The position numbers were made by a program, and so were the translations under genes. The notes beneath the pieces were generated by a model that had not been told where the DNA came from, did no database searches, and saw nothing but the letters and a program-made list of their open reading frames with translations. This document shows positions 1 to 10,985 of a DNA stretch of 64,000 nt, piece by piece. Every line of letters starts with the position of its first letter. Position 1 is the first letter of the stretch. Source of the stretch: Xanthostigma xanthostigma (taxonomy: Eukaryota; Arthropoda; Insecta; Raphidioptera; Raphidiidae); NCBI GenBank assembly GCA_963575645.1, contig OY754465.1, positions 40,636,401 to 40,700,400 of the forward strand. The letters are read 5' to 3'.

Positions 1-120
1 TGTACACACAGACAGAATAACTGATCCACACACAAGGAGATCATTTTTCATACAAAATGCCTAGACAAATGGTGTTCAAAAAGAAAAACTGTACAAATAT
101 CTCTGCAATTTTTTTCTTAT

Positions 121-170
121 GAAAAAAATATGTCATCAAAATAAATATATTGTGATGACATATTTTTTTC
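121..170. repeat. Perfect A+T-rich hairpin
   Basis: Arms 121-138 and 153-170 are perfect 18-base reverse complements around a 14-base loop. The arms are rich in A and T and contain the core tgtcatca. No longer element is visible around it. It could be a tiny MITE or a chance survivor of one. A microRNA precursor is unlikely because the arms have no mismatches and are A/T homopolymer-rich. Confidence 0.8.
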
Positions 171-1300
171 TAAGGTCATTTTGAAACAAAATTTTGCAAT
201 CCAGGATGAATCACACTACACTGACAACGGTCACAAAAGGTACAAACGCCAACATCCAGTATACACTCCAGGCGCATTGCATGCGATTGTGTAACATTAG
301 AAGGCATGACATTTGACTTCAAGAGATACTAGGTAGGTATAGGAATGTGGTGTATCAGTAGGTACAGTACAGCATATGTACATATGAAAACGTATGTTGA
401 ATCGTAATTTGTAAAGATCTTTTACAATTAACCCATCTGAAAATCTAACGTTATCAATCAACTAGTTAGCTCTTCATTAAAGTACCCCATACCACTAACC
501 CTTATAAGACATTATATTATTATATTATTGCTGGATTGCAGACAGCATTGTCAAAAAAAATGATTTGACAATGACCTTAAATTGTGATCATATAGTTGCT
601 GTTTTTGGTGTGAAATATCTAATGGCGCGATTGGTTAGTAGTAAAACCGTGCAACTGGCGTGACACTTTTATGGGAGGACGTTATGTTTGTGTGCGTTGG
701 ATTAAACATGGCTTTAGTTGAAGGCGGCATCTAGGTAACAAGGTGAAATCTAGTTTCCAGTTTACTAGTTAAGTTTTTTAGTTACTAGTATTTCTGACAA
801 TGTTTCTAGCATACTGTCGAATATCTATCGAAAACGTCAATGGAGCAAAAGTAGACTAATTTCATAAGTAAGACAATTCTGGCGTTATCAATGTGTGAAA
901 ATCAATTCAGTACCAACTCACATAGGGTACCGTTTTGCAGTTGTTATCGCTCAAGAGTTTCACTGGACGAATTTTTATTAATAATTATCCTAATAGTTGT
1001 AATCGTAAAAATGTTATCTCCATCCGCTAACGTCGCCATTTTGAACTCAAAAAAAAAGAAAGAAAATGCTCTTACTTTGCTCGATTTGATTTATTTATGG
1101 AATCAATATACAAAAGTTAGATGAGTTTGGGCCATCGAGTTACATAATGTACGTCAATTTCATTATTGTAGCACTTATACAATAGTCTATTAGGAGTTAT
1201 AAGGTCGTAGGGACGGACAGACAGACAGAACAGGGTCCCACCATTTCGCACTATGATACCCTAATAAATGACGAAAAATTGTTAATCTGTAATGAATATT
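171..1300. other. No gene recognised
   Basis: Unique-looking A+T-rich DNA. A small inverted repeat lies at 547-572 (9-base arms attgtcaaa). Around 1205-1225 there is a run of gacggacagacagacag, often seen in lepidopteran interspersed repeats. The 77-codon frame starting at 891 has no recognisable similarity and is probably accidental. Confidence 0.6.
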
Positions 1301-1310
1301 AGACATTTAT

Positions 1311-1447
1311 CTGGGATTATTGAGAGAAGTCATGGAGAACTATTACAGGATTTACCGTTCCTCGACGAGAGGCACCGATGGAATTCGAACCCTGTACCTT
1401 CTGAATGCGAGTCTAATGCTCTCACCACTAGGCTATTCACTCGGTGA
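1311..1447 (-). mobile_element. tRNA-derived SINE copy
   Basis: On the minus strand, 1447-1375 reads as a tRNA-like head. A box A (tagcctagtgg, 1425-1435) and a box B (ggttcgaattcc, about 1381-1392) are correctly spaced for internal RNA polymerase III promotion. Below 1375 follows a short non-tRNA body that recurs at 3115-3250 and five times at 62125-62850. The acceptor stem does not pair, so this is a SINE and not a functional tRNA gene. Confidence 0.7.
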
Positions 1448-1450
1448 AAT

Positions 1451-3110
1451 GGTTGTAAATGGTCTTTCTTAAATAACTTCAAAGATTTACGAAATGAATC
1501 GATGTTCCTATTTTAATACGTTCCTTTCCATTTGAATGGAATATAATATTACGGACAGTGTCAAAAAGAAGAGGCGAATGAGATAGAGTATTCTCTGTCC
1601 TGTTTACGGTAGTGTATAAGACAGTGACAGTGAAATAAACACAGTGTTGGCTGGAGGAAGAGTGAGGTTGTTGGAAAGTGGAGTGGAAATGTAGAGCTCA
1701 GAGAGAGTGACAAGTCTCTCCGTGTCGGAGTATATCTACAATCACAAAGTAAAATAGCTCATGTTGAATATTTGAAAATTTGGTTTATAACATAGCATCA
1801 TTTGGAACCCTCCACCCAAAACAAATATCACCCCTTTTTCCGTATTATTAATGTTGTATTCTTTCATTCGACGTATGTGCCATCCAGTATAGCTTGTGGT
1901 CAAAAATGGGATTTTTTTAAAAGCTAATATTTTCAGATTAGTTAGTACTTAGAGTACTAAATAAATATACCTCAGACAGCAAGTCAGCAGTTGCGATACT
2001 TGACATCGTGTCGGGTGCTTTAAAGATAAAAAAATCTAGTGATTATTTTATAAAAGCCCCGAGACGCCAGATATTTACATCAGACATTTTAAATGGCTCA
2101 TGTTATTTGTCAGAGAACATTATTTTAGCGTTTTGGTTGAAGTTTTTAAGCTATCCAATTAAAAAACCAAACAGTATGTATAAATTTTTACATGTCATCA
2201 AAACGACATGTTTAGGAAACTTTATAGGGAAAACGCCCCAAAATCAAGAAAAGTCATAGAGGAAATAGGTGTCAGACTAGGCCTAATGAAGCCATATACA
2301 AAGTTTGGAGAGAGTATGTATCAATAAAATTTTTGCCGACGGGCACTCTGACTAATACTAGTTAAAAAAAACTTTCAAATTTTAATTACAAGCTCTTGGG
2401 CTAGTAGCTTTTGTTAGTAGAGGAATTTATAATTTCAATTTATTACCATTCAAGAAATGCTTATACCAGTTCTCAAATGAGAACCAGGAAACTAAACAGC
2501 TACAGTATTCCCGCGAACTCGGCTATTTTCAAGGCCATTAATCATACGTGATTAAAAATCTGACTTGTGCCATTTTAACTACGACCTCAGAAATAGCTAA
2601 GCATATCACGGCATGGTATAGGTATTACATATTCAGAAGTAAAGAGGTTTGAAATTGAAACGGGAATTGGCAGTGTGCGACAACCTGGATTTATCATTTG
2701 CAATTCAGATATTCGCCTATAATGTAGCCAATTCTGAACAGAAATGAACCTACCTGTCGTTGGTCGGATGCAAAACTAACCAATGCCAAATATTCCCGTT
2801 TAATTAATATGATGATGTATGGACCGTTTTTCAAGTTTAAATTAATGTCAATCGTGAAAAACTTTCTATTTAGGTAATCATTGAATTAGATATTAGTCAT
2901 TTTAATGTACTAAAGAAAATCTCGAACTTATACATTTGACATAAGCAATTTGTTTATATAGTTACCGATAAACAGAGCTTTGCTTTAATTACAGATTTTT
3001 TCAATGCAGAAATTATAGAAAATTAGGATAAGTTAGGTAACGTTTGTGCGAGCATAGGAATTTGGTAGTAATTGGCCATGGTCATAAATTAAGAAACCAC
3101 CTCGATATGT
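1451..3110. other. No gene recognised
   Basis: A+T-rich sequence without a convincing ORF or recognisable repeat. Positions 1560-1740 are less A+T-rich and contain gtgaaataaacacagtg, which slightly resembles the end of an insect LTR, but no paired LTR, primer binding site or polypurine tract is visible. The 83-codon frame at 2008-2259 shows no family features. Confidence 0.5.
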
Positions 3111-3114
3111 ATGT

Positions 3115-3250
3115 GGAATTATTGAGGAAAACTTCAACAAGATGATCGACATCGCTGTTTCTCGACAAGAGGCAATTGTACATTATTGTCTCCATCAGGA
3201 ATCAGCACCCAGTAGGTACCTTCTGAATACGTGTCTAGTTTTCTTACCAC
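3115..3250 (-). mobile_element. Decayed tRNA-derived SINE copy
   Basis: Same family as 1311-1447 on the same strand. Shared blocks include ggaattattgagg (about 3115), ttctcgacaagaggca (about 3160) and aggtaccttctgaat (about 3216). Box B is damaged (the sequence reads aatcagcaccc) and box A is hardly recognisable, so this is an old copy. Confidence 0.55.
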
Positions 3251-3289
3251 CGTTCACAATTAGTTTTCTTCCAACAAAATATTAACGTT

Positions 3290-3410
3290 GGGGGAGGAAC
3301 AATTTAGAAAGAAGTTTAACGATTTTTCGCTTGTGGCCGAGCTTTCGACAAATTTATTTTCATCTTTAGGGCCTCAGGCTAGTTAGAAGATGGTAAATTT
3401 TACTAATTTT
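3290..3410 (-). mobile_element. Fragment of hammerhead-motif element (63-kb family)
   Basis: The reverse complement matches the inner part of the element at 62865-63265, including ggccacaagcga and the neighbouring aggaacaat. It contains a decayed form of the hammerhead-like motif at 3335-3373. There the 4-base stem I (ggcc with ggcc) survives, but CTGARGA has become CTAAAGA and GAAACGTT has become GAAAGCTC. Only one arm is present. Confidence 0.55.
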
Positions 3411-3773
3411 CTTTGGGTTACTACAATTACATTATTTCTTTAAAATTACAATTTAATTAATTTATTTAAGTTTAAGAATTATTTTTATGTGCACTATGAA
3501 ATTTAAAACTGTTCCTCTGCCAAACTTTCCCTCAACCTTACCACTATGCGACATCGCTCGGTTCTTAGTATAAATAAAGTATAAATAAATGTAAAATTAT
3601 TAAATTATGAAATAATTTAATTATTAATTTAATTAACAACACACTGAAAGCACACACGGTCCTACTAAATATTTTTTCTTTGAGTGGACATTTTTAAAAT
3701 CTGCGCTTATAGACAATCACGAATTTGTAACTGATAAGTTTGATAATTTTTTTCCAAACATAACTATGTAATA

Positions 3774-4056
3774 CGGGGGTCGGCAACCTGCGGCTCTCCA
3801 GTTTCATACGCAAAAAATAATCATTTTATTATATAAACCCTTAAAAAACGTCCAATCGATCCATGATTGAGTACCATGTCTATCTCTCAGCCATTTCCAC
3901 TCCTGTCTCATCCGCACCGCGCCCGTCGCGACGTGTCGTCCTCGGAAGCAAATACTATAATACTGAAACGAAAATGTTTTGTGGCTCTTTAAAAACTGGT
4001 AAATTTTGTAAAATGTGATTTTTGGCTCTTCCGTCTCAAAAGGTTGCCGACCCCTG
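3774..4056. mobile_element. hAT-like MITE, 283 bp
   Basis: The ends form terminal inverted repeats: left cgggggtcggcaacc and right ggttgccgacccctg. This is a classic hAT-superfamily terminus. Subterminal blocks also pair (gtggctct near both ends). The flanks share taata, but I could not define an unambiguous 8-bp target duplication. A 141-codon minus-strand frame running from 4229 to 3804 crosses the element and is not a gene. Confidence 0.65.
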
Positions 4057-4175
4057 TAATAGGGAACTAGTTTCAAGTCTGTTTGCTCGAACAAATCACG
4101 AGTCGAACACTCTTCAGTTCTACTGCAACACGATACGACTGCATATAATGTCTTCGAATAAAAATCGACTACTAC

Positions 4176-4230
4176 TATCGGAAAACTTTTGTGATTGTCA
4201 GCAAACGGTTTACAAATCTGTTTGAACAAC
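4176..4230 (+). repeat. Dispersed block shared with 22678-22729
   Basis: About 53 bases are shared with 22678-22729 in the same orientation at roughly 80 to 85 percent identity, centred on gattgtcagcaaa and ggtttaca. Neither copy shows the ends of a known element. It may be the edge of an unrecognised dispersed repeat. Confidence 0.55.
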
Positions 4231-4239
4231 TTATTAGTA

Positions 4240-5150
4240 ATCAGGGTTTTGGGTGAAACCGCAAATATTGGAACAATAAAACTTTCACTGCGTACATTCC
4301 TGAATACATCGATTTTTGTAGGAACATACGGATATCCAATGAAGTTAGACGTGAATGTTTCAGCACCGAACTGAAACGGTGTAGTCTATCAATATTAATA
4401 AATCTTTTGACGTGCGTGTAATGATACCTAAGTATGCATACTTGAACACCTGCACTGCGTATTTCAAAGTATTGAACTTTATCAATTAAACATTTAAGAC
4501 TTTTTAATGAACAAAGTTCTGAAGTGAAGAATATCGGATACGAAATTCAGATGGCTAATGAATTCTTTGCAAATGTGCATTTTTTAAACCTATTAATTTT
4601 TAATTTTGCGTTTTCTTTGAAACTCAAATACAATACATTACTTTTATGTTCTTTTATAATTATAATGAAAAGGTTGCCATGAAAAAATCAGGATCAATAG
4701 AATTTGCGTGATAGTCAGTAACATGAGAGATCAAACAAATAGCGAAACAGGGAGTCCTCGGTATATAAACATTCAGATTCGAATACGATACAACCGCAAA
4801 AAATTGATAGTTGATCACGGAGGAGGATACAATATATTGGTCCAGTAACTTTAGCTTTTTTTCTTGGAATAATTTTAAGTTGAGGTTTATTTGCCTCACG
4901 GAGCTTTATTATGCCATTCTGAATGATACCTGAAAAGCACCCGACTTTCATCAATACGTTTCATTTTCGTAGGGAAGGTGAGTGTGAACTTCAACTCGGA
5001 ATTTAAGGGACGTGGAGTATCGTTTTTACGCTGAATCGAATAAAACCAGAGCCAAGTCAATACGATCAATAGTTAAGTCATAAGGTTTTTTTAGCTATAA
5101 AATACATGTAGTACCTTTTAATTCTAGTATTAGCTTAGGCAACGAATAAT
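4240..5150. other. No gene recognised
   Basis: A+T-rich sequence without recognisable coding potential. Two overlapping 79-codon minus-strand frames (4660-4954) are low-complexity and read the same DNA in different frames, so neither is supported. Confidence 0.5.
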
Positions 5151-6329
5151 TCTAGATGGAAAAGTCGAAAGCAGAACATTTGACTTAGGAACTTTGTTTG
5201 GACTAGTTAGGAGATAAACATACTAAAAGTCCTTACCCCTCCGAGGTACGCCCGAAGGGGGGGAGCACAAAGAAGGTCCCGTTTTTTGGTATTTTGCTTT
5301 CATCTCGAAAACGGTGCGTCGTACGAAATTTTGTTGGAATACATAATGAAAGCTGATAAAATTCTCTACAACTTTAGCTTTCACATTTTTTATCTATCTC
5401 CAATCTTTGCTTAGCTATGAGCTCCGAAAAATGGTCGATTTTCAAAAATGTGTTAAATTCTCTGTAGCACATTGTAACAATACGAATTTGTCAAAATAAT
5501 TTCGTATCGCTCATCCACACTATTAAAAACACCCACACACTATTAAAAAATAACATAAGCTGGGAGTACCTCCACACAGGGCCCTCTTTCCCACTGGGCA
5601 CTCTGGCACGTGCCCAGGGCCCCGCGATCGATAGGGATCCCCTAGTTTAATGGTATACTAAGTACCTAAACTGTTTTAAACAAAAATCATCAGTGAACTA
5701 TTTTTCATATACTTATTTTTTTTGTGTCCTTCATGTTAAAATTGGGAACGTGATCCTTTTAAATATATGCATTTTATATCACATTCCTCGACTTAGAATC
5801 TAGAACCTTGTTTATCTATTTTCTTTGTCTATTCTAACAAAATAGTGCTCTGTTAAGGTCATAGGGGCCCCATAATCCTAATGTGCCCAGGGCCTTCAAT
5901 AGGTTAAAGCTTATGTTATTTTTTAATAGTGTGTGGGTGTTTTTAATAGTTTAGATGAGCGATACGAAATGATTTTGACAAATTCGTATTGTTACAATGT
6001 GCTACAGAGAATTTAACACATTTTTGAAAATCGATCATTTTTCGACCATTTTTCGGAGCTCATAGCTAGGCAAAGATTGGAGATAGATAAAAAGTGTGAA
6101 AGCTAAAGTTGTAGAGAATTTTATCAGCTTTCATTATGTATTACAACAAAATTTCGTACGACGTACCGTTTTCGAGATGAAAGCAAAAAACCAAAAAACG
6201 GGACCTTCTTTGTGCTCCCCCCCTTCGGGCGTACCTCAGAGGGGCAAGGACTTTTAGTATGTTTATCTCCTAACTAGTCCAAACAAAGTTCCTAAGTCAA
6301 ATGTTCTGCTTTCGACTTTTCCATCTAGA
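5151..6329. mobile_element. 1.18-kb foldback with about 415-bp arms
   Basis: Left arm 5151 to about 5565 and right arm about 5910-6329 are near-perfect reverse complements, both bounded by tctagatgg. Inside the arms are landmarks such as gagctcatagct and cgcccgaaggggg. The spacer holds a second, smaller inverted pair built on gtgcccagggcc (5610s and 5880s), apparently another element nested in the centre. There is no coding capacity. This is a large non-autonomous foldback element; flanking target duplication is not evident. Confidence 0.8.
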
Positions 6330-6473
6330 TGCCCCTTATGAGCACTCATTGACTAAACTATATAAAGGTGTTTGAAATACATTAAATTTCCATATAAAAG
6401 TTGCAGATTTATTCGTGAACTATACAACTGAGTTGAAAAATTTGGAAAATCTGATATCGATCATTCTAAAAAG

Positions 6474-6616
6474 CTTCAATAAATAAAATTATCGACCAAT
6501 TTTTCAGACAAATATATTAACAAAAAATTATAAATTCGATACTTCAGTATTGAATTTATATATTTTTTGTTAATATAATTGTCTGAAAAATTGGTCGATA
6601 ATTTTATTTATTGAAG
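6474..6616. mobile_element. Short copy of palindromic element family A
   Basis: Arms begin with cttcaataaataaaattat and continue through tcgaccaatttttcagaca into ttaacaaaaaat. The right arm mirrors them and ends in ttattgaag at 6616. The same termini occur at 12184, 30216, 39574 and 49767. This copy lacks the central hammerhead-like motif that the longer copies carry. Confidence 0.75.
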
Positions 6617-7480
6617 CGTTAATATAATGCTTATACCTAGTTTTTTTTTTTAAACTGTGAATTGTTTACTCAGTGTTTGTCAAAACTGATATAAACGCGA
6701 CTAAAATTGCGAGCAAAATCTACGTTCAAGCTTATATAATAAACTTGAAATCTGACTAGGGTTCAGATAACCCTGCCTAAACCCTAAAAGAATATTTTCA
6801 AAATCCTTTTTCTGAAAAATTTAAATAAAAACATTAGGTCATACAAATAAAAGTCCATAAATTCGAAAGTTAAAGCTGAGTGCAAGCGAAACAGACGTTT
6901 AGAGTAAGTGAGAAAGTTCGAGACTGACACGTGTACGTCTGTTTACCAGATTAGCAACATTTAAACGGAACGCATCCACAATTAGCAAGATGAAGTGAAA
7001 CAGTAATTCATGCCACAATATCTGTCACCTAGAGACAAGGCGAATGGCAAGAAGCAGTGTTTTGTACGCGTCACTGTCTCTGTGCAGTCTACAGCTCGAG
7101 ATCACAATTACTTAATGATGTTAACCGACCTTCCGTTAATGTTCCGTTTCAAAATTATCAAGATGTTCCAGTATTGCTCGATAATAAAAAACGCATCTAG
7201 AATGCAAAAATAATTTATATACGGTTATTCCATATACTTTTACAAGCTCCTATTTAACTTCACGTTCTGTATATTTGTTTATTATTTATTTATGTGTTTA
7301 TGTGATCGATTTTTTACCTACTTTTCGTTAACCGATTGAGTTGAAATTTTGTACAAATGTGTATTCCCGATAACAGCAATTAATCAATCGTGTTTAGAAT
7401 TACTAAATCATCATTTAATTTTAACAAATTGATGTTTTTTTTTTCAAATTAGTTAATTACCGTGAAACTAATATGCATTG
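6617..7480. other. No gene recognised
   Basis: No repeat family identified. The 67-codon frame at 7010-7213 has no recognisable domain. A somewhat less A+T-rich patch lies at 6860-7110. Confidence 0.5.
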
Positions 7481-7484
7481 AGAG

Positions 7485-7536
7485 ATATTAGCATAGACGG
7501 TAGAGCATGAGACTCATAATCACATGGTCCCACGAT
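7485..7536 (+). other. tRNA-Lys-like fragment lacking the T arm
   Basis: The sequence ttagcatagacggtagagc followed by atgagactcataatc matches the D-arm and anticodon-arm region of animal tRNA-Lys (general knowledge). The T arm is missing: after ggtc the text jumps straight to ccacgatg, as if about 11 bases had been excised. It is a pseudogene or a truncated SINE head, sitting next to the foldback at 7548. Confidence 0.5.
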
Positions 7537-7547
7537 GAGAAAACGTA

Positions 7548-7680
7548 TTTTTTATTTTTATTTCTTTGTGTAATAAATATTCTTTTGAATAAAATAATTT
7601 GAAAGAGTGAAGAGAATATTTTATTTTGTTCTTTTCACTCTTTCAAATATTTAATACAACAAAGAAGAAATAAAAACACA
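7548..7680. repeat. Small foldback
   Basis: Left arm 7548-7615 (ttttatttctttgtgtaata, then tttgaaagagtga) and right arm 7630-7677 (tcactctttcaaatattt, then gaagaaataaaaa) are reverse complements. An extra block of about 17 bases is present only in the left arm. Confidence 0.65.
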
Positions 7681-7689
7681 AAAATATTC

Positions 7690-8300
7690 ATTATTCACTA
7701 TCAGAGGGGTCACAAACCACGTTTTTAAAATTATGAACCTATATTATTAAAAAATATTTTTTTCTTTTATAGTACATTTTAATTAAAGCTTGTCTATAAC
7801 ATTTTTTACTAATAATTTTAGATACTATAAAATTGTCTATTTTAAATCTGTTCTACCAAATTCATAAGTGGGGAATGGTCTAATTTTGCTCAAAATTAAC
7901 TTTTCAAATTTTTTTCATTTTGAGGTTCCCCGAGTTCGAAAGACATATTTTTATACTCTGTTCGTCGGTTTGTCAGTCTGTGGGCACGATACAGGTTATA
8001 CGGCTGAACGAATCGAAACCGAATTTTGATACGACGTTTGAGATTCAAAAAAGAAAACCTCTATTGTTTTTGAGAAAAATCAGCGTATGCGTATAAGTTT
8101 TTTTTTCTATTATAGTGGTTATACTTTTAGAACGAGTTATTATCCATTCATTTTTACAAGTTCTGTACAACAAATATTTTTTTCTAAATTTTATAGTTTC
8201 GTATATATTTAAAAATCTACCGTTCTTTTGTTCTGAAGTTTTCACATGCATTGAAACAATTTCTAGCAATGTAAACTAAAGGCGATGCAAATCACAAAAT
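7690..8300. other. No gene recognised
   Basis: A+T-rich. The stretch 7920-8010 contains phrases common in lepidopteran interspersed repeats (gttcgtcggtttgtcagtctg), but no ends can be defined. The 74-codon minus-strand frame is low-complexity. Confidence 0.4.
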
Positions 8301-8312
8301 ATACCTATTGTT

Positions 8313-8464
8313 CAGTGGCGTAACTACAGGGTGGCAGAACGGGCCCCTGATGAAGCTACAACGTGAAGCGTTTTTTTATATTATATTTATTATATTATAT
8401 TTATATTATATTTTATTATCCGATTAATTTGCCACGGGCCTCAGGTGGTATAGTAACGCCATTG
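8313..8464. mobile_element. hAT MITE with 8-bp target duplication
   Basis: The termini are CAGTGGCGTAACTAC and a right end reading TAGTAACGCCATTG, a typical hAT-superfamily inverted repeat. Flanking 8-mers ctattgtt (8305-8312) and ttattgtt (8465-8472) differ at one base, matching the 8-bp target duplication expected of hAT. The centre is a tatta-rich run. It is 152 bp long and cannot encode protein. Confidence 0.8.
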
Positions 8465-8472
8465 TTATTGTT

Positions 8473-9165
8473 AGATATTTTATGTCTGTAAAATTGCAGT
8501 TCTTCACAAACGGGTCAAATTTTAATTTAAGTTTATAGAGTTTGAATCCTTTCGAAAGTGAAAAAATTGGTAAATTGAAAAAATTAATTGTAATTAGACA
8601 CTGGAGTTTAAAGATGTAATTTTTCAAGTGAAAAATCTAAATCTAAATTATAAAATGGAATCAAGTAATTAATTTAAAACATTGTTATCGTGGTTTAAAC
8701 TCCGATAAAGCAAGATGCTGATGAGAACGGCCACTACTGAAGTTGTGAATGAAGGCTAAACCTACTATACCGACACCAAAATGAGATGAACCAATGCGAA
8801 TGTTGTGTTTATCCTCTGAGAATTGAAGTTAGAAACGCGTCTGTATTCTCTTATTGTGTAATGCCTACAGCAAGGATGGACTTATAGATTGATTTGGAAA
8901 TCAGAAAACAAACTTTTAAATCGAACTATCAAAAAAACGTTTGCATAAAAACTCAACAACACAACTACTTTTCGGTTGCTGAAAACTTAAATTTTCAAGC
9001 AGCAGAATACAATACGATTTATTTTACAATCCATAGTTCCTACTCACATTAAAAGGAAGAAAAGTTTGTATGTTTCAGAAACCAATTTCAAAATTCTTTT
9101 TGTTTAAAGTTTAAAAGTCTACTTCTTCCCAAATATGAAGTAACATTATGAATAATTATATAAAT
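8473..9165. other. No gene recognised
   Basis: No coding or repeat signature recognised. Confidence 0.5.
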
Positions 9166-9167
9166 AT

Positions 9168-9520
9168 TACTAGCTGTCTCGCCCGGTTTCACCCGAGTTC
9201 AAAAGAACTAAAAGGGGGGGGGGGAATTAGTACGCACATTCATCTTAGTTTACCGAGATGAATGTTGTGTTCAAATTTCATGAAGATCGGAGTTACCGTT
9301 CAAAAGTTTTTGTCGGACGGACAAATTTTGAGTTATATTTTGCAACATTTTTCATTGATGCTTCTATTGGTCCCAGCGTGATATATAGCCTATAGCCTTC
9401 CTCCATAAATGGGCTATACAACATTTTTTTTTTTCAATTCGAACCAGTAGTTCCTGAGATTAGCGTGTTCAACTAAACAAACAAATAAACTCTTCAGCTT
9501 AATATATTAGTATATAGATA
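9168..9520 (+). mobile_element. Arthropod interspersed repeat (tagctgtctcgcccgg family)
   Basis: It starts tactagctgtctcgcccgg, passes through phrases common to this family (tgttcaaatttcatgaagat, agtagttcctgagattagcg, acaaacaaataaactcttca) and ends near a tattagtatatagat tail. I recognise this as an abundant insect dispersed repeat, but I cannot fix its class from sequence alone (LINE 3' end, SINE or Helitron have all been suggested for similar repeats). Confidence 0.65.
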
Positions 9521-10890
9521 AATAGAAATGAGCAGTAACGGAAAATGTAAAGCAAGTCGGAGATCCCATATACGATCTCTCAGCTGAATAATATTGTTGA
9601 CTGAACTATAAGAGATAAAGTTAATGCGTTTTATAAAAGACTTGTGCTCTTGATGATCGATCTACATAGAAAAAAATCGTTTTTCAAGCAAAAGTTTGAT
9701 CAAAGTGCGTAGAAAAACGTTGTTTCGAATTGGAAATTGTACAAAAAAAAAACTTATATTAATAAAGTTAATAAAAATACTGTTTCAATTGATCAATTAA
9801 TTATTTTTCGAGCACGATCATCGATTGAAAATTCCATAAAGCTTTTCTTACGGAGAAATATGAAAATTTAAAAACGGCTGCCTAATAAGTTTGAAAATCA
9901 GTTCGGTTTATTAAATGACTATATAAGAAAATTTAATTTATAACTTTTTCTGTAGAATTAACTAAAAATTATTGTAATCACGTAAGGGCAAATTCACAAA
10001 AATAAATTGCCTTGCGCATATTTTGTAATTAAATTTGTAATAAATTCAAAATATCAGTTTAGAATTCCTCTGACATGTAAATTTTGATTTGCATTAATAA
10101 GTATGCACAGAAGATAAAAGATGCAAATGATGAAAGTTACTAAACAAGTTAAATTTAATGTTTGTGAGGTTACCAAGAAGTGTTTTAAATTAGTTTATCA
10201 ACTTAAGAATAAAAATTTTGACTTAAAAGTCAGTTATTTAAATCAAATACAATTAAAAACAGTTTTTCCCGTTTTCATTTCGACTTTAATAGTTCAGGAA
10301 TTGAAGGCAAATTAGCTATGAAACCTTAAAAAAATGTATGTAAAAAATTATTTTCCTATTTATTGACACTATACTGATCAGGGAACACTATAATAAAATT
10401 CCCTGAAATTGTTACTTCGGTACCTCAAGATTTTCAGGCTCCACGTCTAAAGGACTAAATTTTACCAAAACCCAAAAATTAGTAAATAATAACTAGTGGA
10501 GTATAAGAAACAACAAATTAAAATTTCTAGTGTCTTCGATGATTCCCTTGATGATCCCCTTTTTCTTCTCACGTCTAGTTTCTGAACAGATATTTGGATG
10601 ATAAAAGAGAACATTACAATCTGTTTTAATAGATGTAAAATTAAAATAGTTGGCAAAACCAAAAGTGCACATCCCGCAAGTTTTCCACTGTATGATAAAA
10701 AAATAACAATTAAAAAATATTTTTAATAAATTTAAAAAGATTTAAAAATTTAAAGAAATAGGTAAATAATTAAAAATTGAAAAAATATTTTTTTTTAAGT
10801 TTGCAAAAATAAAAAAAATTAAGAACTATACATAATATAATATATAATTAATATCAAGTGGAATAAAATAAAACAAAATAAAAAGAAAAA
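9521..10890. other. No gene recognised
   Basis: Very A+T-rich. Frames of 64 and 66 codons (10121-10315 plus, 10462-10662 minus) have low-complexity composition and no motif. From 10680 the DNA is a run of short A/T words leading into the tRNA-like block. Confidence 0.5.
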
Positions 10891-10902
10891 AATCAATGAT
10901 TT

Positions 10903-10973
10903 CGTAAGGAATCGAACCCATCAGGACCTTGCCCTTGGGGATCCAACGGCATAACCATTACGCCACGGCGGCC
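10903..10973 (-). other. tRNA-like sequence (SINE head or tRNA pseudogene)
   Basis: The minus strand reads a box A (tggcgtaatgg, 10955-10965) and a box B (gggttcgattcc, 10908-10919) at tRNA spacing. The T stem has mismatches, the acceptor ends do not pair and the anticodon arm is irregular. It sits in A/T-rich flanks like those around the tRNA-like block at 37020. A working tRNA is unlikely. Confidence 0.55.
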
Positions 10974-10985
10974 TAATACGTGTAG

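Noticed and set aside
1560-1740. LTR candidate
   Set aside because: No second LTR, primer binding site or polypurine tract was found; the similarity rests on one short phrase.
3804-4229. 141-codon minus-strand ORF
   Set aside because: Much of it is a hAT MITE with paired termini at 3774 and 4056, and its other end is a dispersed block also found at 22678. No domain is visible.
10903-10973. Functional tRNA gene
   Set aside because: Boxes A and B are present, but the acceptor and T stems do not pair properly. The same applies to 1375-1447 and 37018-37090.
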